DNA of 64,000 nucleotides, from the NCBI RefSeq assembly GCF_030463535.1, contig NC_132897.1, forward strand, positions 4,283,460 through 4,347,459, in the 5' to 3' direction. Shown here one piece after another: positions 34,701 to 47,400 of this stretch. Each line of letters begins with the position of its first letter. The first letter of the stretch is position 1. Under the pieces are notes generated by a model, which worked only from the letters and a program-made list of their open reading frames with translations, did no database searches and was not told the DNA's origin. The position numbers and the translations under genes were made by a program. Source of the DNA: Salminus brasiliensis. Taxonomy: Eukaryota > Chordata > Actinopteri > Characiformes > Bryconidae.

Positions 34701-37700
34701 TCTAATGAATGCATACAACTACTTGCAGTTCAAGTTGCACCAGTTGCTGAAACAGATGTGCCAGTGCACACACACACACACCTTGTCCAGTCCCGGTAGA
34801 GAAGAACTGCCAATAGAATAGGAGCAGATAAACATGAACCTATTAGGTTAATGAAATGGGCATAGGCTAGAGGGGTCTGCGGCTGTGTGTTGATGAGGAA
34901 TGGTGCTCCATGCAATATTCGTGGGATTAATTGGGGAGTTGACCTCACTCACGCTCTTGACACTGAATGCAATCAAATCCTCATAGCAATGCTCCTCCAA
35001 AATCTAATAGAAAGCCTTCTTCTCTGGACAGTAGAGACAGCTGCTCCAACAAAAGCATGATAAGCTCCTTTTTAATACTCTTGATTTCAGAAGAAACACT
35101 GTGGTATTGGTGTCCCAATACTTTTTTTTATTGTCCATATATTGTATTCTTTTGAGTCTTTTACTGAACAAAAAGATGAAAAACCAGAATAACAGATAAT
35201 GAAAGTCTCCTTCTCTCTCTCTGTTCTAGAGACTGGAGGAGGTGAACCAGGAGTTGGAGCAGAAGGAGGAGGAAAGCAGGAGCCTCAGGGAGAAATGCTC
35301 TGAGCTGGAGGAGAAACTGACCACAGCCATCAAACACAGAGAAGAGCTACAGGCAGTGCGTTCTCTCTCTCTCTCTCTTAGATGCTTCTAAGCTTAGATA
35401 CTTCCAACAGTCACCATCCATACCTAGATACAGCAGACATTTAGGGTGTGTTTATACTGAGCACGAAAAAATACACTGTTCATAATGGCATATTTGCAGT
35501 TGACCCAAAATTAGGAGGAAAAGGGTGACGTATGATGCACGTATGACAGAAGGCTGCAAGTAGAGGTCATCACAAAGCGTGTGCATTCATTTGTTCATAA
35601 CTGCTGTGAAATTTAACGTCCACTAATTAATGCAATTCTAATGGGGGCTAGTTCTCTCTCCAGCACTGTATAATAGTGTGGTGGTGTGTGGTTTGGGACA
35701 CAGCCCCGCTAAACTAAAGCGTCAGACAGAGACTCACCCGTACCGAATGTCGCTGGTGGAGCAAACGGGCAAACGAACTGCACCAGAGGCCATTTAGAAA
35801 GGGGCCAAGACCACCTGATCTGCTTAAGTGGTCTTGTCCCATTTGTTTGGTGCTTACTAGAGTTTGAAAGGCAGCGTTCACACTTACCCTAACGAACCAC
35901 ACTAACTAGTGCAATCTTTAGGTGCAATTACAAACTTTAATGGGTTCTAGATTAGGGCTGCAAGCTTCAGCCACCGTACATGGAAGACAAGTGTCTAGAC
36001 GCTTTTCTGTCTGGGAGCTGAGTAACGTCTAGACGCTTCTCTGTCTGGGAGCTGAGTAACGTCTAGACGCTTCTCTGTCTGGGAGCTGAGTAACGTCTAG
36101 ACGATTCTCTGTCTGGGAGCTGAGGGAGCTGAGTAACGTCTAGACGCTTCTCTGTCTGGGAGCTGAGTAACGTCTAGACGCTTCTCTGTCTGGGAGCTGA
36201 GGGAGCTGAGTAACGTCTAGACGCTTGTCTGTCTGGGAGCTGAGTAACGTCTAGACGCTTCTCTGTCTGGGAGCTGAGTAACATCTAGACGCTTCTCTGT
36301 CTGGGAGCTGAGGGAGCTGAGTAACGTCTAGACGCTTCTCTGTCTGGGAGCTGAGGGAGCTGAGTAACGTCTAGATGCTTCTCTGTCTGGGAGCTGAGGG
36401 AGCTGAGTAACGTCTAGACGCTTCTCTGTCTGGGAGCTGAGGGAGCTGAGTAACGTCTAGATGTTTCTTTGTCTGGGAGCTGAGTAACGTCTAGACGCTT
36501 GTCTGTCTGGGGGCTGTCAAGCCATACGTGAAGCTTGAAGGGCTCTCAGTACGGATCTGGCCTTTCCAAAGCCATCAGGTAGGGAGGAGCTGGTCCTTTT
36601 TTTCTTTTGTAGACCAATCAGGGTTTTGATGGGCTGGACATAGGTCAAGCTGCTGAGTTTCAGCATTAGCCGCAAGCGCCTGATGGCACCCTTCCATGTG
36701 TTCCAGACTTTTTGTGTGTGTGTGTGTTTCAGTCTGTACAGAGTGAACGAGTGAAGCAGGAGGACCGGCTGGGAGCTCTGGAGAAGATTTTAGCCCAGAA
36801 GGAGCTGCTGCTGCTGGGTATGCAGGAGGAACAGGGCTCTCTGCAGACGGAGCTCAGGGTCTCCAGAGAGGAGCACAGAGCACAGCTCACTGCAGCCCTG
36901 GCACAAGCACAGAAAGAAAAGGTACTGTTAGGAATTTACGAATGCATTGAGAAGGCAAAATCTGGAGGTCTCCTTAAGTGTGCTGCCACTATGATCACCA
37001 TGGTAGTGGTCAGCACAGACATGGGGAGCCAGGCCTTCCTCACAACTGTATATTCATGTTTGTGTCTCTGCAGGAGGAAGAAGTTGAGCAGCTGAAGGCT
37101 CAGTTGATCCAGACCCAAGAGCATGAGCTACAGATGGTACTGCAAAGACACACATTAGGTTCATACTGGTAATAAGGCCTTTATTGTCAGGAAATCTACA
37201 ATTCACTGACACATCTAGTCTGGCACTGACAGCTGGGACAATTTGGCTTGAAGTAGCCGCGGCAGATTAGTGTTAAAAGCCAAGTCCACAAACGGAACCC
37301 TAGCATAGGTTCCAGGTCTGCCGAGATGCTGCAGAATGAATTGATGAAGGGTCAAGTTGACCACATCTTCTACAAACCTGTTTGCTCTGTAGGCAAACTG
37401 CAGGGGGTTCGTAATGGACTTTAGGTGGGCCAAGACCAGGCGTTCAAAGACCTTAATGACTACAGAGGTCAGGGCGACAGGCCTGTAGTCGTTAAGTCCA
37501 GTGATGGTTGTTTTTTTGGATACTGGAATGATGGTATTGGCTTGAAGCAGACTGAAACACAGCATTTTGAGTTCCAGTGACCTTGATGAGGTCAAAGCAG
37601 TGGCCCTTAGGGAGACAGAGTCCTTGCATAACTGCCTCCAGGTCAGACAGCTCACATCAGACACATCAGCTGTGGTATACAGACATGTATAAAGGGCCAG

Positions 37701-38674
37701 ATCACCCCAAAATCTAAAGTACCCAATCAATTGTAGCCAAATGTCAGAGACACATCCAACCAAACATCGCCAAATTGTCAACTTTACAGGAGATTCAATG
37801 GAAGTCAATGAAAAAGGATTTTAATTCAAGTCATTTTGGAGCTTTTCTATTGGTCAATTCATCATGACATCTTGACACAATGTAAAGAGCAACTGCCAGA
37901 TCCACATTTTGTCAAAAAGTGAGAAACAGAACAAGAAAAATGGAGATACAAGGTTTTACATGGCAGTGTCACTACTCTGCTACATGCACAGCAGCTCAAA
38001 ATAAAGCCTCCCTCCCCTCTCTCTCCTCTCTAGCTGAAGGAGCAGGAGGTGAAGAGACTGCAGGAGTCTGTGAAGCAGCAGCAGGAGGTGCTGAAGAGGC
38101 GAGAGGAGGAGCTCAAAAGAGAAGCTCAGGAACAGGTTTGCTTTCCCCACTACATCCTATAATAATCTAATTGAATAACCTCTAACCCATATAATAAAGC
38201 ACGGATTGGCTGGAAATGCAGCTGCACCCTTAACTCAGTCCTTTCCCATGCAGTTCCTATCCTACTGTTTTCTCTATTCTCTCTCAGTTGCTGAAAAAAT
38301 GGCTACATGTGTTCCTTGGTGACATGCTAATGCTCGTTGCTAGGGACATGCTGCGTAAAACAGCGTTTTGTAGCTTTAGGTGAGATGTTACACCCTGTTC
38401 TACAAGTTAGGACAGATCCCTGGTCACAAAGATCAGGGAGCACAGCACCTGCTCAGCCTTGTACAGAAGAGCCGGTTTGAGAACCTGTTCCTTTAAAAGA
38501 TGTCCAGCCACTGCTCAAGATCCCGTCCTCGATGACGCCAGACTCCAGCAGTATTTCTCTTCCATCTCTAGTTGGAACAAATATCCAGGAACCAAATATG
38601 GGTTACCGTTTCACAGTGGTGGAGAAATAGCTTTCAGAACCCTAGCACTCACTTCGCGCCTATATAATAGATAA

Positions 38675-38736
<62 letters not shown>

Positions 38737-38885
38737 TGAAAATGAATGACCACCAGCCATTTATGTGATGCAGGGTTACAGCCTTTCTGCCCTGGTTTGC
38801 TAGTATTTACTTCACCTTGAGCTCACCCTCTCTGCCCACTTGACTGCTCACTCTCTCATGCCACTCTCTCTCTCTCTCTCTCTCC

Positions 38886-38919
<34 letters not shown>

Positions 38920-41900
38920 GTGTGTGTGTTCCTATTTCTTTTTCTAATTTCATCTTTATTCGCCAGATTAATTCCATTGAGATCACTTTTTTGTTTTTGT
39001 TTTTTTTGTTTTTGTTTTTTTTACAAGGGATCTCTCTCTATCTTTCCTGCTACTCAAATCAGAATAGATTTAATACACTTAATTTTCCTTTTCTTCTGTC
39101 TCCAAGTTTCGGATGTCTCATTATTTGACATATAAGGTACATCTTCGAAGTAGCCCAAAAAAAAAACACTGACATTTTTGGCCTGCAGTTGCCTTTTGAA
39201 ACTCTGCCTTTTGCAAAGGTTGTGGGCGGAGCTACTTACTCAGTATAATTCTATTGAGACAGCTTGTGAATTAGGAAGCCGACTCTGAATGATCTGCAAT
39301 AAAACCTGGGCAGCACACAAAAACTGACTCCGTTTGTTGGGCTGGTAGGCACTCCAGATTGTATTGTATGAGGGTTTTTTTCATATGCCCCCTTTAATAT
39401 TGTTGCATCCATTTCAAAAGAATAATATTATAATAATGGAATAAAAAAACGAATTAAAGCTCATTAAAGTAAAAACAACATTAGCCCTGTTTCAGAGTGC
39501 ATTATGTACTTCGAGCTTAAGCAGAAAGACTTCCGGTTGAATTCTCACTCGGCCTCTGTTATGGGGCTATTGATGACAAGGTTGTGGGTTCAATACCCGG
39601 GCTCGGCAAGCTGCCGCTCGAGCAAGGCCCTTTACCCTCTCTGCTCCCTGGGTGCAGCAGCAATAGCTGCCCACCGCTCCGGGCACGTGTGTTCACTGTC
39701 CACTGTGTGTGTTTCACTGGTGTGTGTGTGTGTGTGTGTGTGTGTTCACTGCACAGATAGGATAAAAGCGGAAGCCTGTGTGTCCATCACAAATGGTCAA
39801 TATGGTTGTAATTTTTTTAGGTGAAGAGGGCAGTGGAGCGAGAGCAGAGAAAATGTGAAGAGCAGAAGGTGGCTTCTCTCAGAGAACAGCAACGGATGCT
39901 GACGGAGCAAATGCAGGAGGTGGAGAGGAAAGGGAAAGCAGAGGCAGAGAGGGAAAAGAGGAGTGCGCTGACCCTGCAGAATAAAGTCGTGGAGCTGCAG
40001 ACGGTGAGTAAATGTCCAGTCCAGTAGTCCAGTGGTCCAGTGGTTCCCAACCCTGGTCCTGGAGCATCCCTTGCTTGTTAATTACCTGATTAATTGGGTC
40101 ACGTATGTTGGAAACAGGGCAAATACTAAAATGTGCAGGACAGGAGGTGAGGTGAGATAAGGTGGGGTGGGAACCATTATCATCTAATACACTGGTTCTC
40201 AACCCTGGTCCTGGAGGACCCCCTGCTCTGCACCTCCCTATGTCTCTTAAAGATTTTTTGTTCATCTAAGCATTTCTCTCTCTCTCTTTATCTATCTATT
40301 TCTATATATCTATCTCTCTCTCTCTCAGCGGGTAGAAGAGTTGGAGAGTGAAGCATCCGTGCAGACAGCGAAGCTCAGAGCTCTTAAAGACGGACACCAG
40401 GCCGAGTTACAGAGACTGCGCGGGCAGCTAAAGCAGGTGTGTATATATGTGTGCGTATCCTAAGGATAATGAAAAATAAATCATCTAAGGCCAGTTTGCC
40501 AGACCCAGATTACGTTTAAGTCTGGACTAGAATGATTACTATGATTCAGCTTTGGCACTGCTATTTAATCCAATACTAGACACATAGGGTTTTACAGCTC
40601 TGGAAAAAATAATTTCTTAAATTTGCATCTCTACAGTCATTTAATTCCAGACATTTTATTAAACACAGCTGAGATCGCTGAATCCGCAGACTATGAATGG
40701 CTTGAATGGCATAAAGTCGCCCAATAGCAATGTGAAAGCTGGCCAAAGCATGAGAGCTGTGAAGGTTATTTCATCATAGTGATTTCTGAATGCTCTTATA
40801 GCTCAAATATGAGCACTGTGTTGCTTAAATCTGAATAATATTTTTATTTCATTATAATTATTATAATCATTTATTTGCATTATTTGAGCAGTTGTTTTTG
40901 AGCAGTTGTTTTTGAACAGTTGTCATTTCTGCAAATAAATAAATGCTCTAAATAGTAATATTTTCTAATAATAATTTAGGGAAAATGTTGTGCATGGTTT
41001 GTGAAATACAATGCAAATGTTAATATCCCTAAAACACACTGCCTATAAATAGTAAAACCAGAGAAACTGGCAATGTAGGGTGGTCTCTTCATTTTTTCTA
41101 GAGCTGTATATCCACATTTTAAAGCTGCCACGATATGCAAATTAACATTGATTCAAGGTTTCAAGGTCACATGACATTTACACAACTGACATAAGCATAC
41201 ATAAACATTCATAAACGCTTATTCCAGGTCGTCTTTGTCAATTCTGATGTTGTAGCTCATAGAGAGGCAATAAAGGGTGGTCTCTTCATTTTTTCCAGAG
41301 CTATATGTGTTGTCTAATAAAAAGCCATGTTTGGGAACAGGTAACCTCTAGTGGCATTGGTGCTCCACCATCAAAAGACTGGTTTAGTCTTGGCTTCAGG
41401 GCCTGAAACATTAAATTGTGGTTTTAGTGGTGTGTCCCGCATTGTTGGCTCTGGTAGGCCCTTGCAAAAAAAAAAAAAAGATGATGTGTTTACATGTGCA
41501 AAGTAATCCAATAATCCAGTTTAGCAACACAGTAAGCCAAAACTCTGATATACAGGGTCCACAGGAGGTAGTCAGTAGTTGTGGCTGGTCGAGTGTGCTG
41601 AATCAGCCTAGCAAATGAAGGATGGCACAATCAGAGGGTCTGATTTTATTTATTGTCCAGCTGCCGTGTTGTTGACAGGAGGCTGAGCGTGAGGCTGTGC
41701 GACTGAAGCAGTGTGTGAAACAGTCAGAGAAGCGGCTGCAGAACCTGAAGGCAGCGCTTGCCGAACGTGAAGGGGTCCACCAGAGGGCAGCTGAGAAACT
41801 GGAGCAGCAGAGCACAGGCTGGGCTCAGGACATACACACAGAGTGCGTCTGTCTACAGGAGCTGCTCACACACAATGGCCTACCCACGGACACCAAGCTT

Positions 41901-44415
41901 CTTCCACACAGGTAAACCTGGAGAGCACCCTGGAGGAATAATTCACAGAAATGAATTATATATATATATATATATATATTATATATTCGGCTTATATTTA
42001 GATTTGAATCTTGATAGTAAGATTGATATGACAGTAGCAGACAGAGAAGAGTGTGATTATTTATTCATCAATTTATTTCATTTTAATTTAATTATTTAAG
42101 TACATTAGGTAAAACGTGCAGCACTCGTGCTATATCGAAGAGTTGCTTCTTGTTCTTATTGGCAACGTCCAAACTTTAGAGGAATTGGGGTTGTACACGG
42201 TCATATCAGAACATTATGACCACTCCTGGTTTGGAATAACCTTGGCCCATTTAATCAGATCCACTTCCCATATAGCAGCACAGAAAAGGTAGTATTTGGG
42301 TGATGGGTCATTCTCAGCACTGCAGTGACACTGACATGGTGGTGGTGTGTTAGTAGTGTGTGTTGCGCTGGAATTGCAGAACTACAGAGTGTTTCTGTAT
42401 GGTAAGTGGAGCTGATTTAATGGGCCAGGTCATTACAAACCAAGGGTGGTCATAATAGTCTGATATGACTGTGTGTATTTGTGTGTGTGTATGTATATAT
42501 ATATATACATGCAGGATAATTTGTCACTGTTGCACCAATTTTGACGTTTTTCACTCGAACATGTTGTAAATCTGGCATAATCTGGAATCTGGACCAATAG
42601 AAATGCTGCAAAATCAGTTGTAATATTTTTTTCATTACATTACATTACAATTTTAGGCCAAATTTAGGCTTGTCCAGTCCCTGTAGAGAAGTACTGCCAA
42701 TAGAATAGGACTCCCTGGAGCAGACAAATCTATTGAACCTATTGGCACCATGCTGCCTAATGCCAGGTGTGGGCAAGAGGGGTGTAAAGCCACCCCCCCG
42801 CCCCCCAAGCATTGGACAGTGGAACTGTGTTCTCTGGAATGCTGGTAGTGCCCCATCCAGTACTTTCATGATGAGGTGGGGTGGTTTTTAAACTTGCCAT
42901 TTTGGAGATTCATAGATTTTATGATAGCGGCACACATTGACGATACACATACATTTTGTATAGCATTGAATTATGCAGTGTGTGTGTGTGTGTGTGTTTG
43001 TTACTTACAGCGTTACAGTGAGTGTGGCCGTCCAGGAGCTGCAGTCTATCCGAAAGCCTCTCCAGCATCTCATCGGCGGCCTACAGAATCGGATCACTTC
43101 ACTCACACAGACCGTCCAGCAGCTCCGAACAGACAAGGTAGATGCATGCACACACACACACACACACATCATGGCTGTCACACAAAAACATGCATCTCCA
43201 TTAGCTCCTTTACTTTTTTAACGTGAATCCTGCAAATCTCTCTACATTGACTTCCACTGAAAGCTACAAAGGTTTTTTCCTTTGCTGTTTCGGAGATACG
43301 AGGTTTTTATGTGACAGCGAATGGAATGGACATGCACTTGTGTTTCCAAAGGAGCTCGTATGTAAATAACTTTGGGTGTGTTTAATGTGTTTCAGGAGAC
43401 GGAGCTGCGTCTGCAGAGGGAGCACCTAACAGAGGAGAAGCAGAGAGCTGTGAACTCCTTAAGGGAGAAGCTCATACAGGTGAGAGCTCACCGCAGTCAT
43501 CCACTATATGAAATGTAGAAATATGAAAATATGGACGATTTCAATCTTGTATGATCTCAGCATTTCACTAAAATTGCAAATGAATGCATTTAGTCCTGGT
43601 TTGCTTCGCGTTCATACTGACATTTGCAATCGACCCAAAATTAGAGGAAAAAATGTGGTGCACAAATGGCTGCATAAGGAGTGTGTCTGCAAGGCCTGCA
43701 TGATCCACACAATAACCACAATCTACTCAAATCGAACCCCTGGGCCCTTAAACGTGGCTAGAAACCTGTGTATTAAGCCATGATTTGGATAATGAACATA
43801 TGCTAACGTTTACTATGGCTGGATACCAACATACCAACAGCTCTTCACAGAGGCAGCTACACTAATGAATGCAGTTCTAATGGTGGCTACTTCTGAAGCA
43901 CTGTGTGCTAGTGTGTGGTTTGGGACACAGCCCTGCTAAACCAAAGCATCAGAAACATGGGCAGGTCACATGTGCTCAGCTCTAGCTGTAAAAACTGCTA
44001 TAACACAACAATCTTGTGACATCATGTCCCACGCTTGGTTCGTTCGACTGCTCAGGTGGTCTCGGCCCACCTGTTTTGTGCGCACGCCGTTTTAATGGAA
44101 CCAAAGCTGACAAGTATGAAACTCACCCTTGATATTAACAAAGAATAAGATAATTGCTTAATGGGCGTAGTACTATTTTATAGTTTTGCATGACGTGTGT
44201 GTGTGTTTCTGAAGGAGCATATAGAGGAGCTGAGCAGTATGAGCAGGGCACGGTTGAGTGAGGGTGATGGCGACGGCGCAGCCGCGTCTCTGCGCAGGCA
44301 GCTGCAAGCTAAAGACGAAGAGCTGCGGCAGGTGCAGAAGAACATGGCCCAGTGGAAGGAGAGAACTACCACACGCCTCACCCAGAAGTTCGAGGACGAG
44401 CTGGAGAGGTTGGGA

Positions 44416-44457
<42 letters not shown>

Positions 44458-47400
44458 CTAATGAAAGCATTCAGCTCATACTTGAAGTTGCACCCATTGC
44501 TGACACAGATGTGCAAATGCACACACACAGCTTGTCCAGTCCCTGTAGAGAAGTACTGCTTATAGAATAGGACTCTCTGGAGCAGACAAATCTATTGAAC
44601 CTATCTGCACTATGCTGCCTAATGCCAGGTGTAAGCCAGAGGGGTATAAAGCCGCCCCCCCTCCCCCATCACTGTTCTTGTCACTGAATGCAATCAAATC
44701 CTCACATCAATGCTCCTCCAAAATCTAGTAGAGTAGAGGCAGTTACTCCAACAAAATCAGGATAAGATTCTTTTTTAATACTAAATAAATTTGGAGGAAC
44801 CAATGAATGATGAGCAGGTGTCCCAATACTTTTGTCCATATAGCGTATACATATAAACCTATTTTCAACTTTGTTTAAAAAGAAAATGACTGAAATGGTC
44901 CTGAAAATATGAAGACATGTTCCCCTGCTTTCAACATAGACATAGATGATCAGAAACACACACACACACACACACACACACAAGTGACCTCCTACACACA
45001 CTGATAGACCTGTGACCGGTCAGAGTGACTTTTTACACTCTTATGATGTGCTGTAAAACCCATGACCCTTTTTATGTGCAGAGACACAACCGCTGTACAA
45101 CAGCAGTTCTGTCGAGAATCAGTGAATCTGACTTCATTAGGTTAGACTGGCATTGTGGGACACACCAATGTGCTGATCCAGGATCAGCTCATCCTATTCA
45201 GGGTGTGCTTAAAAATATAAAGGCTCGCCTTCAGTATTAGTGGGTCTCCCGCCCGCCCAGCACACGTTAAGACAAGTCAAGTCGAGCCCTGCGGCCCAAT
45301 CGGAGGCCTTTCTGGGAGCGTCACTTGAAAAGTCTCTATTTTGTTATTGATGGGGGGTTATTTTGTTGGATAGGCGGAGCGACAGACGCTGCAGAATTGA
45401 ACTCCCAACCACTAGGGGGTGCACTAGCCAGGTTTGTAGCAGCAAAACAGGTGGAACTGATCACTGCATTGTGTTTTCCAGGAGGGTCTCCAAACCCACA
45501 TCAGAGCAGCAGCGGAGACTTGAACTGCTGGAGGGGGAGATGAGACATCTTACTCGGGTAAAAACATCGGGCAGGGTAGATGTTAAGAAAAGGACAGCAG
45601 CCTCCAGTCTGTCCGATTAAGGCCAAACTGAGCTGAGCTGGGAACTGATGCTGATGCACTTTCGCATTTTAGTACTAATCACATCCTAGTCTCCTCATTT
45701 TCATGATTCTGGTCTTTTCCGATGCCATATCAGCCAAAGAACCAATCAGAGTTAGCAGCATGTTTGAGCCACCTACCTCCATCCCGCTAGATAATTCCAC
45801 TAGTTCATCTAACCTGCTTCCGCCAGCACGCAGCACAGCAGGTTTTAGAGCATTTAACTACAGTTAAGCGGCATTAATATATATAAAAAATTTATATAAA
45901 ATATGAAAATATAATAATAATAATAATAAATATATAATATATAAACATATACTGAATATAGCATTGGGAAATTTTTATTCTGTGGCATATCTTCAGCATT
46001 AAAAAAATGGTACAGTGGCTTTAAAGCAGCAATATGTAGAATTTATTTATCTTAAAATAGCAGCTTTAAAATCATTCCACTACTGCCTCAGTCCACATGC
46101 TTCTCTACCTTTCAGTGACTGTTCTGTACCTCTCAGCTTGTCTAGAAAAACGTGTGCATTAGGAGTGTCGAATTACACACCCAAATGTAGGGGGAGCCCA
46201 GGAGCAAAAAAATTTCCATAGTGTTGCTTTAAAGGGGTAGTCCAATGTTTTTCAATGCGCAGATGCTTTTCAAATTTTATTTTACTTTATTATCTGTTTT
46301 TTTTTTTTTAGTTTGTTAGCCTGATTTGGGAAGTGTCCAGGCAGGCAACTCACTGAGTGTTACAATTAACAGTTTAACATGGTTTGCTTTTTGGACGTGA
46401 CACCTTTTTAAGCCCCTCTCTCTTTCCCAATTCAGAGCTATGGAGACCTCACAGACGTTCACCTGGCCTCTGCTTCCGCTGCAAGTGTCCCACACTTGCC
46501 AAGCTCTCCCAGTAGCCCCGATCTGGCCTCGTACAAGCTACTGCGGCACCTCCAGAGCCGCATTCGCCAACTCCAGGCTGATAGCCAAACCCACACACTC
46601 AGCACTGTGGTCCAAGAGGGTGGAGACTTAACCGGCTCTTACCTGGAGACAGTATGTTAATACCCACATGGCTTACTTTCACTATAGCTTAGTGTGTAGG
46701 ATACAAATTATAGGCACTAAGAGATTGGAAGCAGCACCTACTTGTAAAAACATAAACATGATTTGGACACTATTTGGACAAAAGTATTGGGACACCTGCT
46801 TGAATTATCCTCCTGTTGTTGGAGTAAATGTCCAGGGAAGGCTTTATACTAGATTTTGGAGCATTGCTCATATGTTCCTCTGCTCCAAAGAGTCCTATTC
46901 TATTGGCAGTACTTTTCTACAGGATCTAGACAAGCTGTGTCTGTGAATTTGCACATATGTGTCAGCAATTGGTGTTTTGGGTTGAGGTTTAGGTTAGGAT
47001 TAGGGTCAGAATGAGGGTTAGGATTAGGTTTTGGGTTAAGGGTAAGGTTAGGATTAGGGCCAGGCTGCCGGTTAGGATTAGGCTTTACGTTAAGGGTTTC
47101 AGTTAGGTTTTGGATTAGGGTTAGGATTACGATCAGAGTTAGGATTAGGTTTTGGGTTGGGGTTTAGGTTAGGATTAGGGTCAGAATGAGGGTTAGGATT
47201 AGGTTTTGGGTTAGGGGGTTCAGTTAGGGTTAGGTTTTGGATTAGGGTTAGGATTATGACCAGGGCTAGGGTTAGGATTAGGTTTTGGGTTGAGGTTTAG
47301 GTTAGGATTAGGGTCAGAATGAGGGTTAGGATTAGGTTTTGGGTTAAGGGTAAGGTTAGGATTAGGGCCAGGCTGGTGGTTAGGATTAGGCTTGACGTTA

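Noticed and set aside
37215..37808. Intact reverse transcriptase gene
   Set aside because: Only a finger/palm fragment is present, fused to unrelated sequence and lacking the catalytic region downstream; it is a dead LINE piece.
45082..45140. Possible extra exon between 44408 and 45482
   Set aside because: It has an acceptor and an open frame from phase 2 but ends in phase 1 at a weak donor. Joining it to exon 45482 creates a stop, whereas skipping it keeps the frame.
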